From positions 1-64,000 of the forward strand of contig CAIJTF010000013.1 of NCBI GenBank assembly GCA_903823565.1: 64,000 bases of DNA, written 5' to 3'. Shown one piece after another: positions 8,647-18,094 of the stretch. The position numbers and the translations under genes are program-made. Under the pieces are notes generated by a model. It made no database searches. It was not told the DNA's origin and worked only from the letters and a program-made list of their open reading frames with translations. Positions within the stretch are counted from its first letter, which is position 1. Each line of letters starts with the position of its first letter. The DNA comes from an uncultured Flavobacteriales bacterium (GTDB lineage: Bacteria > Bacteroidota > Bacteroidia > Flavobacteriales_D > Crocinitomicaceae).

Positions 8647-10090
8647 GTTGGTTTCTAAATAATGCGGTTTTTATTCCACCGGACCAAAACAAGGTATTAT
8701 TATGGGATGTCCTAAAATCCATCCCTAAATAAATCAGTAGCTGTGAAGGGTAATTTACTAAGACCCCAACCTCCATTACAGAATGAAATATAGGGTCATT
8801 TGATGGTGTGGAAGGAAGAAACATTATGTTTTTTGGGCTGTTAATTTTGTAATAGTGCGTCTGGTGGTTTACTTGTAGGCGTTTAATGCGCCATTGGGTT
8901 ATAATTTGAAGTTCATCGACGCCGTTTCCTAGAAGAGACCCCAGAGGTAAATTGTTATGAGAAAACCCTCCTTCAAAGGTGTCTCCGTAAAATGAATTTC
9001 CAGTATGTAAAAAAGAAACGTGCGCATTTAAATAAAGGTTTTGTGTCACCTTCCCAATGAAATTTCCCCCAGCTTGAAAACTCATTGTGTTTTTAATGAA
9101 GTTTCGTGTGAAAACCTCTCCATAAAACTGTAGGGTTTTCGTGGGTTGAATTTTGTAGCACACACCAATTTGTGGTTGGTAAAAAGTGTTTTTATCAAGA
9201 AAATTAAGTCCTGGAATCGGAACCCAAAAGTAGGGTGAAATCCGAGCTTCTTTCGTAAGGGAGCCGCCATTCCATAGGGATTGATATACCAAACATGCTT
9301 CGTGTATTTTCCATCTAAACACCAATCCATTTAAGGCATATCCTCTCTTGTAATAATTGCTTTCAACCCCTTCAAAGGAGGGGCGTCGAAGTAAATCATA
9401 CAGCCGTCCTCTACTACTTACATAGCTTATGTGTTTTGTGATGTGGTATTGAGCGCCTAAAATTAAGGCTTGATTATGGTCTCCCCAAAAAAGAGATCGG
9501 GCGCCATACCCAATAAGTATCTGTTGATTACCACCAAAAATCATGATTCGTTTTCGGGGCGCCCATTGGAATCCCCCTCGGGCATACAAATAATCGAACC
9601 CGGAATCCTTGAAGGGCTTCGTCCTTGCTTCGCCGGGAACCATACCATTCGATTGGGTGTAGCCATTTGAATTGAAATAAAATTCACCGTGTTTTTGGAT
9701 AAAGTCCCTCTGGTAGTTGGGAAAAACGGCTTGGTTTTCCATTAGAAGGGTGTGTATTTTTAAAGTCCTCCCTCCGGCAAGAATTAATGCGCCGCGGCTA
9801 TTTTGATATCTTAGGGTATCCACCCCCAGTTCATGGCCCAGGGAAAAATTAACCAAGGGAGTAAGCGCAAAAAAAGATCCACAGGAATCCGTGTAGGCCA
9901 GGGGGTAGGTTTGCGCCCAAGGCGGTGATGCAGCCTTTCTAGATGGAGTACTGTCGTTACTAAACCCAAAATCAATCCAGGATTTATCGCTTGAATTATT
10001 CAGCCGCTGGTTCCATTGGGGTATTTGGGCTTTAAATAATGAAAGAAAGCAAAAAATGAAGCCCAGCGCTAAATACCCTCGGTTTGCCAT
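8636..10090 (-). CDS. Second, more divergent Wzi-like outer-membrane barrel protein
   Basis: The 484-residue protein has a signal peptide (residues 1-21, ending F-K-A-Q) and a beta-strand-rich body ending in Q-H-A-Y, an aromatic C-terminus. G-G-N-Q-Q-I-L-I-G-Y-G-A-R-S-L-F-W-G-D-H-N aligns with the D-R-N-x-x-G-D-G-x-R-S-L motif of the neighbouring Wzi/RemB-like protein, so the two look like old tandem paralogues. The gene overlaps cysQ by 22 bp upstream and the second barrel gene by 11 bp downstream, so all three should be translated from one mRNA. I infer a surface-polysaccharide or motility role. Assignment to Wzi is weaker than for its neighbour; a general barrel of unknown cargo is the alternative. 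Confidence 0.6.
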   Translation of the reverse strand: MANRGYLALGFIFCFLSLFKAQIPQWNQRLNNSSDKSWIDFGFSNDSTPSRKAASPPWAQTYPLAYTDSCGSFFALTPLVNFSLGHELGVDTLRYQNSRGALILAGGRTLKIHTLLMENQAVFPNYQRDFIQKHGEFYFNSNGYTQSNGMVPGEARTKPFKDSGFDYLYARGGFQWAPRKRIMIFGGNQQILIGYGARSLFWGDHNQALILGAQYHITKHISYVSSRGRLYDLLRRPSFEGVESNYYKRGYALNGLVFRWKIHEACLVYQSLWNGGSLTKEARISPYFWVPIPGLNFLDKNTFYQPQIGVCYKIQPTKTLQFYGEVFTRNFIKNTMSFQAGGNFIGKVTQNLYLNAHVSFLHTGNSFYGDTFEGGFSHNNLPLGSLLGNGVDELQIITQWRIKRLQVNHQTHYYKINSPKNIMFLPSTPSNDPIFHSVMEVGVLVNYPSQLLIYLGMDFRTSHNNTLFWSGGIKTALFRNQHAY

Positions 10091-10887
10091 CGGAGTAAAG
10101 ATAAATTAGTTGTAGCAATAAACCCTGAAACGAATAAGCTTTTTTTATTGTAAACAAGTGGATGCTTTGTTCCAAGATCCACGACAGCACCCCCGACACC
10201 CTCTAAAAGGGCATGGCCAGCGGCAACATCCCACTCCATGGTTGGGGTATCTCTTAAGTAAAGCTGAGCCCGCCCCATGGCCAAATCCACAAACTTCATA
10301 GCAGAACCTCGATACAATATTTCTATTGTCTCAACGTGTTTTTTAAGACCATTTAGGTAGGTGTCCGTTCCTTCAGAACGATGGTTACGGGACGCAAGAA
10401 GGGTTAGTGTTTTCTCTTGAGTGGTTTTATGGATTATTTTTTGTGTCTTATCCAGGGATTTCACCTCATTGAAGGGAACCTTAAACGTTCCGAAATGTTT
10501 CCCCCCAAAATAAATTTCCGATTGTGTAGGAATTGCTATAATCCCAAACGTAGGTGCGCCATCCTCAATTAGGGCAATATTAACGGTGAACTCGTCATTT
10601 TTTTGAATGAATTCTTTCGTTCCGTCAAGGGGATCTACGCACCAGCACCTTTCCCAACGCACCCTTTTATCATAGGTTTCTTTTGGGGTTTCTTCATTTA
10701 TTATCGGTAAGCGCGTGTGCTTTAATTTGTCTAATATGAGCTTAGAGGAGATTAAATCTGCTTTCGTAACGGGAGACCCATCGTTCTTGATCCTTGCTGA
10801 AAAGTCTTGATGATACACCTCCAAAATCGCAATTGAGGCTTCCACGGCAGCTTCAAGGGCAATGGTTTGGAGTTCCGAAAAAACCAT
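10069..10887 (-). CDS. cysQ: 3'(2'),5'-bisphosphate nucleotidase CysQ
   Basis: The 272-residue protein belongs to the Mg2+-dependent, Li+-sensitive inositol-monophosphatase superfamily. It has the metal-binding E-E (about 65-66), D-P-L-D-G-T-K-E-F at 85-93, and the C-terminal E-W-D-V-A-A-G-H-A-L-L motif. CysQ hydrolyses 3'-phosphoadenosine-5'-phosphate (PAP) to AMP in the cytoplasm, relieving inhibition in sulfur assimilation and RNA turnover. The length is normal for the family. Its ATG directly abuts the scoB stop, and its 3' end overlaps the next barrel gene by 22 bp. No sulfate-assimilation genes are in the window, so its position here probably reflects operon convenience. Confidence 0.88.
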   Translation of the reverse strand: MVFSELQTIALEAAVEASIAILEVYHQDFSARIKNDGSPVTKADLISSKLILDKLKHTRLPIINEETPKETYDKRVRWERCWCVDPLDGTKEFIQKNDEFTVNIALIEDGAPTFGIIAIPTQSEIYFGGKHFGTFKVPFNEVKSLDKTQKIIHKTTQEKTLTLLASRNHRSEGTDTYLNGLKKHVETIEILYRGSAMKFVDLAMGRAQLYLRDTPTMEWDVAAGHALLEGVGGAVVDLGTKHPLVYNKKSLFVSGFIATTNLSLLRWQTEGI

Positions 10888-11544
10888 TTAAAAGACCATT
10901 TCTGGAACGAAATCAGGGACGACCAATTCGCCCTCTGTTTTTTGTTTTATCTCTTCAACGCTTACACCAGGAGCCCTTTCCATTAACCAGAACTTTCCCT
11001 CTTCGATTTTCAGTACCGCGAGTTCCGTTACGATTTTTTTAACACAGCCCACTCCCGTAAGAGGCAAGGTACAGGTTTTTAGTAATTTTGATTCTCCCGC
11101 TTTATTGCTGTGCATCATGGCTACAATAATATTCTCGGCCGAAGCGACTAAATCCATGGCCCCCCCCATACCTTTGACCATTTTTCCAGGTATTTTCCAA
11201 TTTGCAATGTCTCCGCTTTGAGAAACTTCCATGGCACCTAGAACAGTTAATTGAACGTGTTTTCCACGGATCATCGCAAAGGAGGTCGCAGAATCAAAAA
11301 AAGCGGCTCCCGGCTTAGCCGTTATGGTTTGTTTACCAGCATTGATTAAATCTGCGTCTTCCTCCCCATCAAAGGGAAAGGGACCCATGCCTAAGATTCC
11401 GTTTTCGGATTGAAATTCAACATCTAACCCGTGGGGCACATAATTCGCGACCAAAGTAGGGATGCCGATACCTAGATTAACGTACCAACCACTTTGAAGT
11501 TCCTGTGCAATTCGTTTGGCGATGCCTATTTTATCTAATGCCAT
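10888..11544 (-). CDS. scoB: 3-oxoacid CoA-transferase subunit B
   Basis: The 218-residue protein has the subunit-B signature S-E-N-G-I-L-G-M-G-P near residues 46-55, whose Glu is the residue that forms the glutamyl-CoA thioester in class I CoA-transferases. It also has M-V-K-G-M-G-G-A-M-D-L-V in the middle. With subunit A it moves CoA between succinyl-CoA and acetoacetate, feeding ketone bodies or amino-acid carbon into the TCA cycle. The reading frame is open 25 codons upstream (to 11619), but the B-subunit family starts at M-A-L-D-K-I-G-I-A, the ATG at 11544, which overlaps the end of scoA by 14 bp. The stop abuts the cysQ start. Confidence 0.9.
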   Translation of the reverse strand: MALDKIGIAKRIAQELQSGWYVNLGIGIPTLVANYVPHGLDVEFQSENGILGMGPFPFDGEEDADLINAGKQTITAKPGAAFFDSATSFAMIRGKHVQLTVLGAMEVSQSGDIANWKIPGKMVKGMGGAMDLVASAENIIVAMMHSNKAGESKLLKTCTLPLTGVGCVKKIVTELAVLKIEEGKFWLMERAPGVSVEEIKQKTEGELVVPDFVPEMVF

Positions 11545-12244
11545 TTTCTTCCCTATTCCTTGTTGTCCGTTGCTCAATTCTTTTTTCGAAAACCGCTCCC
11601 TGAAACACTCGCTGAACAAAGATTCCTGGAGTGTGAATAAAGGAGGGATCTAAAGCTCCCGCCGGAACGATTTCTTCTACTTCTGCAATCGTGATTTTAC
11701 CTGCCATCGCCATTACGGGGTTAAAGTTCATCGCCGTTGCTTTATACACTAAATTTCCTTCGGTATCGGCTTTCCAAGCCTTAACGATGGAGTAGTCTGC
11801 GGTCAAACACGTTTCCAATATGTGCGGTTTTCCATCAAAAACCTTCGTTTCTTTTCCTTCGGCAATTTCGGTCCCATACCCAGCGGGGGTATAAAATGCA
11901 GGGATCCCAGCCCCTCCAGCACGGCACCTTTCTGCTAAGGAACCTTGGGGAATAAGGTCTACCTCCAATTCCCCCGACAACATTTGCCGCTCAAATTCGT
12001 CGTTCTCTCCGACGTAGGAACTAATCATTTTTTTAATTTGACGGTTTTGAAGCAACAGCCCAAGACCATAATCGTCAACTCCTGCGTTGTTTGAAATACA
12101 GGTTAGGTTACGAACCCCGAGAAGGACTAATTGCTTTATTGCGTTTTCAGGAATGCCACACAACCCAAAGCCTCCTAACATTAAAGTCATATTGTCTCCA
12201 ATACCCTCTAATGCCTCTGCTACGTTTTTTTTAACTTTATTCAT
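11531..12244 (-). CDS. scoA: 3-oxoacid CoA-transferase subunit A
   Basis: The 237-residue protein carries G-G-F-G-L-C-G-I-P-E-N (residues 24-34), the CoA-binding glycine loop of subunit A, and C-R-A-G-G-A-G-I-P-A-F-Y-T-P-A-G, another family block. It forms the heteromeric transferase with ScoB. The start is the ATG at 12244 (M-N-K-V-K-K-N); eight extra upstream codons would run back into mrcA. It lies just 2 bp after the mrcA stop, which implies that a catabolic enzyme pair shares an mRNA with the peptidoglycan synthesis genes. Order A-B and the 14-bp overlap with scoB are usual for the operon. Confidence 0.9.
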   Translation of the reverse strand: MNKVKKNVAEALEGIGDNMTLMLGGFGLCGIPENAIKQLVLLGVRNLTCISNNAGVDDYGLGLLLQNRQIKKMISSYVGENDEFERQMLSGELEVDLIPQGSLAERCRAGGAGIPAFYTPAGYGTEIAEGKETKVFDGKPHILETCLTADYSIVKAWKADTEGNLVYKATAMNFNPVMAMAGKITIAEVEEIVPAGALDPSFIHTPGIFVQRVFQGAVFEKRIEQRTTRNREENGIR

Positions 12245-12246
12245 AT

Positions 12247-14796
12247 CTACACGCCTCCTTCCTCCCAAAGTTCTTCAGCTTCTTCGCCAACATCCTTTTC
12301 TTCTTCATTTGAACGCCTGTTGCCGCGCCCGGGTACTCCATTGCTCTCACCTTTGCCCTCGGGCGGGGGAGGCCCGTCATCACAACTGTAACTTTCTTCA
12401 TCGTAATCAGAGGGCTCTTCAAAGTCCTCTATTGACAGGGCTAAAGCGGGGTCTTTGTAAGCTTTTTGCATGTAATAACCATAGATAGGTAAAGCAACTC
12501 TACTTCCTTGTCCTTCTCCCGTGGAAAGGAATCGAACAGACGGGTCTTCTGCGCCAACCCAAACTCCAGTAACAAGATCGGGTCTAACGCCAATAAACCA
12601 ACCGTCCGCATTCCTTTGAGTGGTTCCCGTTTTACCTGCTGTTGGAGGGATTTTTCCATATTTACCCCCAATAAGACCTTTTCCTGTACCTCTTGTTACC
12701 ACCATCTTCATGATTTTTAAAATTTCATAAGCAACCGTTGAGTTTAGTGCTTGGTTTTGGACGGGAAAAGCGGCATAAATTACTTTTCCATTGCGGTCTT
12801 CAATTCGTTCAATGGTCGTTGGACGTGTGTAAACCCCATTGTTGGCAAAGATGCATTGAGCGGCAGTCATCTTGATTATAGGTAGTTCAATAGATCCTAA
12901 ACAAATGGATGGAACCACGCGGTCCATAGGAACGACGATTTCCGTTGACTTAAGTAAATTATTAACTTGAAAAGGACCTCCTGTTTTGTAATGAGGGTTA
13001 TAGGCCCCCATACGCCCCATTACAGCAGCGGTAGTTGGGTTTGAAGAATTCGCAAGCCCCATTTTGAAACTTCCCGACGCGCCACCTTTAGGTCGCCAGC
13101 GCCCAACAACTTTATGATCTTTGTTTTCAATTCTTACACTATAATCGCCTGCACCAAAAATAGTACATGGTGTAACGACATGCATGGCTAATGCAGCAGC
13201 ATAAACAAAGGGCTTGATGGTGGACCCGACCTGTCGCGCACCTTGACGAACATGGTCGTACGAAAAATGTTTAAAATTAGTCCCGCCGACCCATGCACGA
13301 ACGAAACCTGTTTGAGGCTCAATACTCACCAGTCCCGCATGCAAAAACGATTTATAGTAACGAATTGAGTCATTGGGGGTCATAACGGTGTCTTTTTCGC
13401 CGCTCCAAGAAAAAACACGCATGTTGACAGGAACATCAAACGTTCTTATAATTTCATTGTGGTTAAGACCCACTTCGGATAAGATTTGATACCTTTTGGA
13501 ATTTTTCCGAGCCATATTCATGGTGTAATTGACCGTCTCGGTAGGAGTACTATTGGTAAAGGGAAAATTCTTCAGTTGTTGGTTATTTCGGTTGAATGCC
13601 GGCTGAAGGGTTTGGCTTAAATGTTTTTCAACTGCCTGTTCCGCATATTTTTGTAGGCGGATATCTAGGGTGGTATAAATTTTTAATCCGTCGCTGTATA
13701 TATCATAAGGTTCTCCGTCTTCTCGTACTATTTTGTAGGAGCCGTCTGTATTTTTTTGATGCAAGATGTCATTTGCTTCAGTGCGCAGGGCTTCTACGAA
13801 ATAGGGTGCTATATTTTCTTTATGGTCGAAGACTTTGAATTTTGTAATGATTGGCTTTTGAATTAGACGCTCGTATTCACTACGAGAAAGCTTATAGCGT
13901 AGGGCGGGGTTGTTGGCCTCACTGTTTTTTAACCACTGGTAAAGCACTTGATTCCTTCGTGTTATGGCTCGTACAGAGTCTTTCGAACGAGCTGCTGCCA
14001 CGTCGGTTTGACTAACCATCGATTCTTTAATTTTATTAGTCTTAGCAAGAATTTTTACATAGTTTTTCTTTTTGTAATCATAGGGATTATAAAGGCTAGG
14101 GCTTTTACACATTCCTACGAGCACTGCGGCTTCTTCTTTTGAAAGAGCAATGGGTTTTTTGCCGAAATAAACTTGAGAAGCACTTTCTATACCTACAGCG
14201 TTGTTGTTAAACTCAATAGTATTTAAGTACATGATTAAAATCTCTTGCTTAGTAAAACGTTTCTCTAAACGAGCTGCAATGATTATTTCTCTAGACTTTT
14301 CATCGCTTCGGTTTAAGTTTTTCCATAACCACCCATGTTCTTCTGTTAATTCTTGTATTCCAGGAAGTTGTTTTTCCTTTTGCAGTTTCCTTTGTTGAAT
14401 AGTAAATAAATTCTTGGCTAATTGTTGCGTAATTGTTGATCCTCCCCCGGATTTACCAAAGGAGGTAAAAGCCCTCAGGGTTGCTCGGAAATCTATACCC
14501 GCATGTTCCAAAAATCGTTCGTCTTCTGTGGCAATCAATGCGTCAAAAACATAGGGAGACACGTCCTTGTAGGTTACGCTTGTCCGATTTACGCTCCAAA
14601 ATCTACCAAGGGTGTCCCCGGTGCTACTAAAAACTAATGAAGCTTGCATTTCAGGAGGATTGTCCAGCATGGAAACCGGGGGTAATTCGTCTTCTGTCTG
14701 AGATATAAATAGGCCCAATAGTGCTAAAAACGGAATGAGCGTTGTAAACCAAAGGATTAGTGTGTATTTTCTTCTGTCTTTTTCAGTAATGCTCAT
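12247..14796 (-). CDS. mrcA: Class A penicillin-binding protein (PBP1A; transglycosylase-transpeptidase)
   Basis: The 849-residue bifunctional enzyme polymerises lipid II and cross-links glycan in the periplasm. After one N-terminal TM helix (about 11-32) comes the GT51 domain with A-T-E-D-E-R-F-L-E-H-A-G (catalytic Glu near 91) and G-G-S-T-I-T-Q-Q-L-A-K-N (about 118-129). The transpeptidase domain has the S-x-x-K in G-S-T-I-K-P-F (about residue 524), an S-S-N motif in A-N-S-S-N-P, and K-T-G-T-T. The last 50 residues are an unusual low-complexity, acidic and Pro/Gly-rich tail ending E-E-L-W-E-E-G-G-V. It follows rodA by 28 bp, in the elongasome cluster. Confidence 0.92.
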   Translation of the reverse strand: MSITEKDRRKYTLILWFTTLIPFLALLGLFISQTEDELPPVSMLDNPPEMQASLVFSSTGDTLGRFWSVNRTSVTYKDVSPYVFDALIATEDERFLEHAGIDFRATLRAFTSFGKSGGGSTITQQLAKNLFTIQQRKLQKEKQLPGIQELTEEHGWLWKNLNRSDEKSREIIIAARLEKRFTKQEILIMYLNTIEFNNNAVGIESASQVYFGKKPIALSKEEAAVLVGMCKSPSLYNPYDYKKKNYVKILAKTNKIKESMVSQTDVAAARSKDSVRAITRRNQVLYQWLKNSEANNPALRYKLSRSEYERLIQKPIITKFKVFDHKENIAPYFVEALRTEANDILHQKNTDGSYKIVREDGEPYDIYSDGLKIYTTLDIRLQKYAEQAVEKHLSQTLQPAFNRNNQQLKNFPFTNSTPTETVNYTMNMARKNSKRYQILSEVGLNHNEIIRTFDVPVNMRVFSWSGEKDTVMTPNDSIRYYKSFLHAGLVSIEPQTGFVRAWVGGTNFKHFSYDHVRQGARQVGSTIKPFVYAAALAMHVVTPCTIFGAGDYSVRIENKDHKVVGRWRPKGGASGSFKMGLANSSNPTTAAVMGRMGAYNPHYKTGGPFQVNNLLKSTEIVVPMDRVVPSICLGSIELPIIKMTAAQCIFANNGVYTRPTTIERIEDRNGKVIYAAFPVQNQALNSTVAYEILKIMKMVVTRGTGKGLIGGKYGKIPPTAGKTGTTQRNADGWFIGVRPDLVTGVWVGAEDPSVRFLSTGEGQGSRVALPIYGYYMQKAYKDPALALSIEDFEEPSDYDEESYSCDDGPPPPEGKGESNGVPGRGNRRSNEEEKDVGEEAEELWEEGGV

Positions 14797-14824
14797 TTGA
14801 ATAAAAAGTTATCAAAAATAAAAA

Positions 14825-16216
14825 TTATCGCAAGAAATCATAGCGTTGGCTATCAAGTTTTAATAAAATGAAAACCATAATAGAAAAGGCCATCATGGAA
14901 GACCCACCATAACTCATAAAGGGCAATGGAATTCCAATGACAGGGGAAAGCCCAATATTCATTCCTATGTTAATTGCAAAGTGATAAAACATAATGACGC
15001 CAACGGCATAGGCATAGGCTCTAAAAAAGGGGCCTCTTTGTCTTTCTGCAATTATGAATATTCTAAATAACACAAATAAGTAAGTTGAAAGCAAAACTAC
15101 CGCCCCAATAAAACCCCATTCTTCGGCAAAAGGACAAAAGATAAAGTCGGTTTCACTTTCGGGCACATGATTGCTTCTAACGCTAGATATGGATGCGTTT
15201 TTGTACCCCTTTCCAATAACTCCTCCCGAACCAACAGCGGCCATTGCTCGGTTCCTGTTGTAATCTGTGCCATTGGGGTCTTCTTTTAAGCCAAGAACCA
15301 ATTCAATACGGTTTTTTTGGTGGGGCTTCGCCACATGGTTAAAAACGAAGGTAACAGACAGTATAACTAGAAGCGTGAATAAATAACTGCCGACAAGAAT
15401 GATTAAATGTTTGGCCCGTTGCCTCCTATATCCCAACAATAAAACCACCCCGAATATTAACAAACCCAATATAGAAATAAATAATGAAAGGGCGGTTGTT
15501 CCTGAAAGCAGAACCCCAAAGAAATCGGTGTTGACATTGCTCAAGTAAAGACTCGTAACACTCATAATTAAGAGAAAAAAAAGAAAGGGAATAAAGTGGG
15601 TGCCCAACCAAGTGGTTTTAAATTTTAAATTAGGAAAAAACTTCAGTGCATAAAGTATAACGGGGTCAAATGAAATACCCTCTCTATACATGACAAAGAA
15701 AAAAGATGTAAACACAAGTAGTGTTCCGGCGTCTGGTTGTAAAGCAATGAAAAGAGAAGGAATAAAAATAATTGCGAGATACTCAAAAACAGTTCTAGGT
15801 CCTTGCAGTTTCATGTTGGTCATGTCCACCCATTTGGCCAATAGTAGGGAGGTTGATACTTTTGCGAATTCCGCGGGTTGAATTCCCAAGCTACCGATTC
15901 CGAGCCAGGCTCTAGCCCCGTTTACTGGGGGCATAAAAAGAACTAAAACCAACAGAACTAGGGTCGAAAAATAGATGATTTCCGCATACTTACGATAGAT
16001 AGAGGAGTCTATAAGCAGAATAATAAAGCCGAAAAAGAGAGAGATCGAAACCCAAAACAGTTGCTTCCCATATTTTTGGCTAAAATCAAAAATCGATGGG
16101 GCCTTGGGAGTATATGCTACGGAGTAAACAGTTAGGATTCCCAACATCATTAATAGAAGAATTCCCACGAGGAGGGGCCAGTCTATTCGAAAGAAAATCT
16201 GTTCATTTTTTCTCAT
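14825..16216 (-). CDS. rodA: Rod-shape-determining peptidoglycan polymerase RodA
   Basis: The 463-residue SEDS-family membrane protein has about ten TM segments. The start of family homology is visible in D-W-P-L-L-V-G-I-L-L-L-M-M-L-G-I, and G-I-Q-P-A-E-F-A-K (about 109-117) is the conserved SEDS motif. The C-terminus has P-E-S-E-T-D-F-I-F and G-I-P-L-P-F-M-S-Y-G-G-S, both diagnostic for FtsW/RodA. It elongates glycan strands with its cognate class B PBP, encoded directly upstream (mrdA, 15 bp away). Synteny with mreBCD and mrdA identifies RodA rather than FtsW. A segment around residues 150-290 is longer than in E. coli RodA (370 residues), as is usual in Bacteroidota. Confidence 0.93.
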   Translation of the reverse strand: MRKNEQIFFRIDWPLLVGILLLMMLGILTVYSVAYTPKAPSIFDFSQKYGKQLFWVSISLFFGFIILLIDSSIYRKYAEIIYFSTLVLLVLVLFMPPVNGARAWLGIGSLGIQPAEFAKVSTSLLLAKWVDMTNMKLQGPRTVFEYLAIIFIPSLFIALQPDAGTLLVFTSFFFVMYREGISFDPVILYALKFFPNLKFKTTWLGTHFIPFLFFLLIMSVTSLYLSNVNTDFFGVLLSGTTALSLFISILGLLIFGVVLLLGYRRQRAKHLIILVGSYLFTLLVILSVTFVFNHVAKPHQKNRIELVLGLKEDPNGTDYNRNRAMAAVGSGGVIGKGYKNASISSVRSNHVPESETDFIFCPFAEEWGFIGAVVLLSTYLFVLFRIFIIAERQRGPFFRAYAYAVGVIMFYHFAINIGMNIGLSPVIGIPLPFMSYGGSSMMAFSIMVFILLKLDSQRYDFLR

Positions 16217-16231
16217 GCTTATCTGGGCGAT

Positions 16232-18094
16232 TTACCTTAATATTTTTGTGTTGATTATTTTTTTCTCTTTAGCTTCGTTGGTAACCACCTTCTTAAGGTA
16301 TTTTTCTATCATTAGTCCGGCGATGGGGGCAGCAAAGGACCCCCCGGCCCCCGCATTTTCAACGAAAACAGCCAGGGCAATTTTTGGGTTTTCACGTGGA
16401 GCAAAAGCAATAAAAACAGAGTGATTTTCTCGATTGGGGCCGTTTTGTACGGTACCGGTTTTGCCGCAAACAACAATTTCTTTTAATTGAGCTTCTTTTC
16501 CTGTTCCACCAGACTCGTGTACAACCCGCCACATACCATCAATAATTGGTTCGAAATGGCGGGCGTTAACCTTGGTAAAATGCTTTGTCTTGTAGGCGTC
16601 AAGGGGGCCGTTTTTTCCAATTTTCTTTACGAAATGAGGGGTATAGTACCAACCCCTATTTGCAATGATGGCTGCAATATTGGCCATTTGTATGGGGGTC
16701 ATTTTAATTTCTCCTTGTCCAATGGAAATGGACCGGATGGTTGAAAAAGACCAATTCCCTTTTCCAAGATACTTATTGTAATAGGCCGAATTGGGAATTA
16801 AACCGCTTCTTTGTGCTTGAGCGTCTATATCGATTTTTGGCTTTATTCCTAACCCAAAGCTGGTCATATAGGCGTGCCAATTATCAAGTCCTATAGCGGC
16901 GTCTTGGTTTATGTTTGGATTTTTCCCTGGTTCAATGACCCTTTTTACAGCGGCGTAAAAGTAGGGATTACAGGAATATTTTATAGCATCCATAACGCTT
17001 CCAGCAGTGGGGTGTCCATGGCAGCCAACAAGGCTTTTATTGCAAGGGAATGAGGTGTTTGGGGCTATTTTATTTTCTTGTAAACAGATGAGGGCCTGAA
17101 CTAATTTAAAAATCGATCCTGGGGGGTATTCTGCCTGTAAGGGACGAGCAAACAGCGGAAGCGAAGAATCAGCAATGAGCGTTGGATAATTTTCTTTTAT
17201 GTTTTTTCTTCCAGAAAGCATATTCGGATCGTAAGAAGGGGCAGAAACCATTGCTAATATTTCTCCAGTCGCCGGCTCAATAGCGACAATACATCCTCGT
17301 TTATTACTCATTAATAACTCTCCGTATGCCTGAAGGTCAATATCTAAGCCCAACTGAATGGTTGGGGACGGAACCGCTAGCGTATCAAAACTGTTTTTTG
17401 AGGAAGTCGAGATGTCGTTGTTGTTGGCATTTGTCACGACAAACCTAACTCCCTTTTTCCCTCTAAATACGTTTTCATATGAACGCTCGATTCCCGCCCG
17501 CCCGATGTTCATCCCAGGCCGGTAAAAAGGATCCTTTTCCACCTCTTCTTTAATGACTTCATTGAGGTAACCAAAAATATTTGCGGCGTACGGATAGGGG
17601 TAAAACCGCGTATGCGTAGGTTCCTCATAAAACCCAGGAAATTTGGAGAGTTTGGGGGCAATTCTCAGCATTTCATCTGGGCTAATTTCTTTTACAAAAG
17701 GATAGGGACGGTCTTTTCTGTAGTTAGAGGTGGTTTTCCCTGTTGCACTGTTTTTATAATAGCCCTCTTTAATCCTAATTTCTTTGAAACGGTCAATCAC
17801 TTTTTGTTTATCCCATCCGATAAGAGCAGCAAATGCAGCGGTATCGAGGTGGGTAATTTTACTTTCAATCATCATGATGTTGTAAGAGGTCTTGTTAGAA
17901 ACAACTTGTTTTCCATTTCGATCCAAAACAACCCCTCTTGGAGGAATTACCTCTCGTTTTCGCTCAGATATTTGCGAGGCTCGTGCAGCCCAGCTTCCGT
18001 CCAATATCTGCATATAAAAAAGCCTAAAGAGATAAAATACGCCAGTAAAAGCTACCAAAAAGTAAACTAAATACCTTCTTCCTTCTAGGTTCAT
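16232..18094 (-). CDS. mrdA: Class B penicillin-binding protein 2 (PBP2)
   Basis: The 620-residue monofunctional transpeptidase has one N-terminal TM helix (about 9-27), then the PBP dimerisation/pedestal domain starting with R-E-V-I-P-P-R-G-V-V-L-D-R-N-G. The transpeptidase domain has S-x-x-K in P-P-G-S-I-F-K, S-x-N in Y-S-C-N-P, and K-T-G in C-G-K-T-G-T-V-Q. It cross-links the glycan made by RodA during lateral wall growth. It overlaps mreD by 4 bp and precedes rodA by 15 bp, the standard mreBCD-mrdA-rodA order. Length and motifs are normal. Confidence 0.93.
   Translation of the reverse strand: MNLEGRRYLVYFLVAFTGVFYLFRLFYMQILDGSWAARASQISERKREVIPPRGVVLDRNGKQVVSNKTSYNIMMIESKITHLDTAAFAALIGWDKQKVIDRFKEIRIKEGYYKNSATGKTTSNYRKDRPYPFVKEISPDEMLRIAPKLSKFPGFYEEPTHTRFYPYPYAANIFGYLNEVIKEEVEKDPFYRPGMNIGRAGIERSYENVFRGKKGVRFVVTNANNNDISTSSKNSFDTLAVPSPTIQLGLDIDLQAYGELLMSNKRGCIVAIEPATGEILAMVSAPSYDPNMLSGRKNIKENYPTLIADSSLPLFARPLQAEYPPGSIFKLVQALICLQENKIAPNTSFPCNKSLVGCHGHPTAGSVMDAIKYSCNPYFYAAVKRVIEPGKNPNINQDAAIGLDNWHAYMTSFGLGIKPKIDIDAQAQRSGLIPNSAYYNKYLGKGNWSFSTIRSISIGQGEIKMTPIQMANIAAIIANRGWYYTPHFVKKIGKNGPLDAYKTKHFTKVNARHFEPIIDGMWRVVHESGGTGKEAQLKEIVVCGKTGTVQNGPNRENHSVFIAFAPRENPKIALAVFVENAGAGGSFAAPIAGLMIEKYLKKVVTNEAKEKKIINTKILR

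Noticed and set aside
12087-12488. 133-codon plus-strand open frame across scoA and mrcA
   Set aside because: It is antisense to two genes with clear catalytic motifs and has no family pattern.
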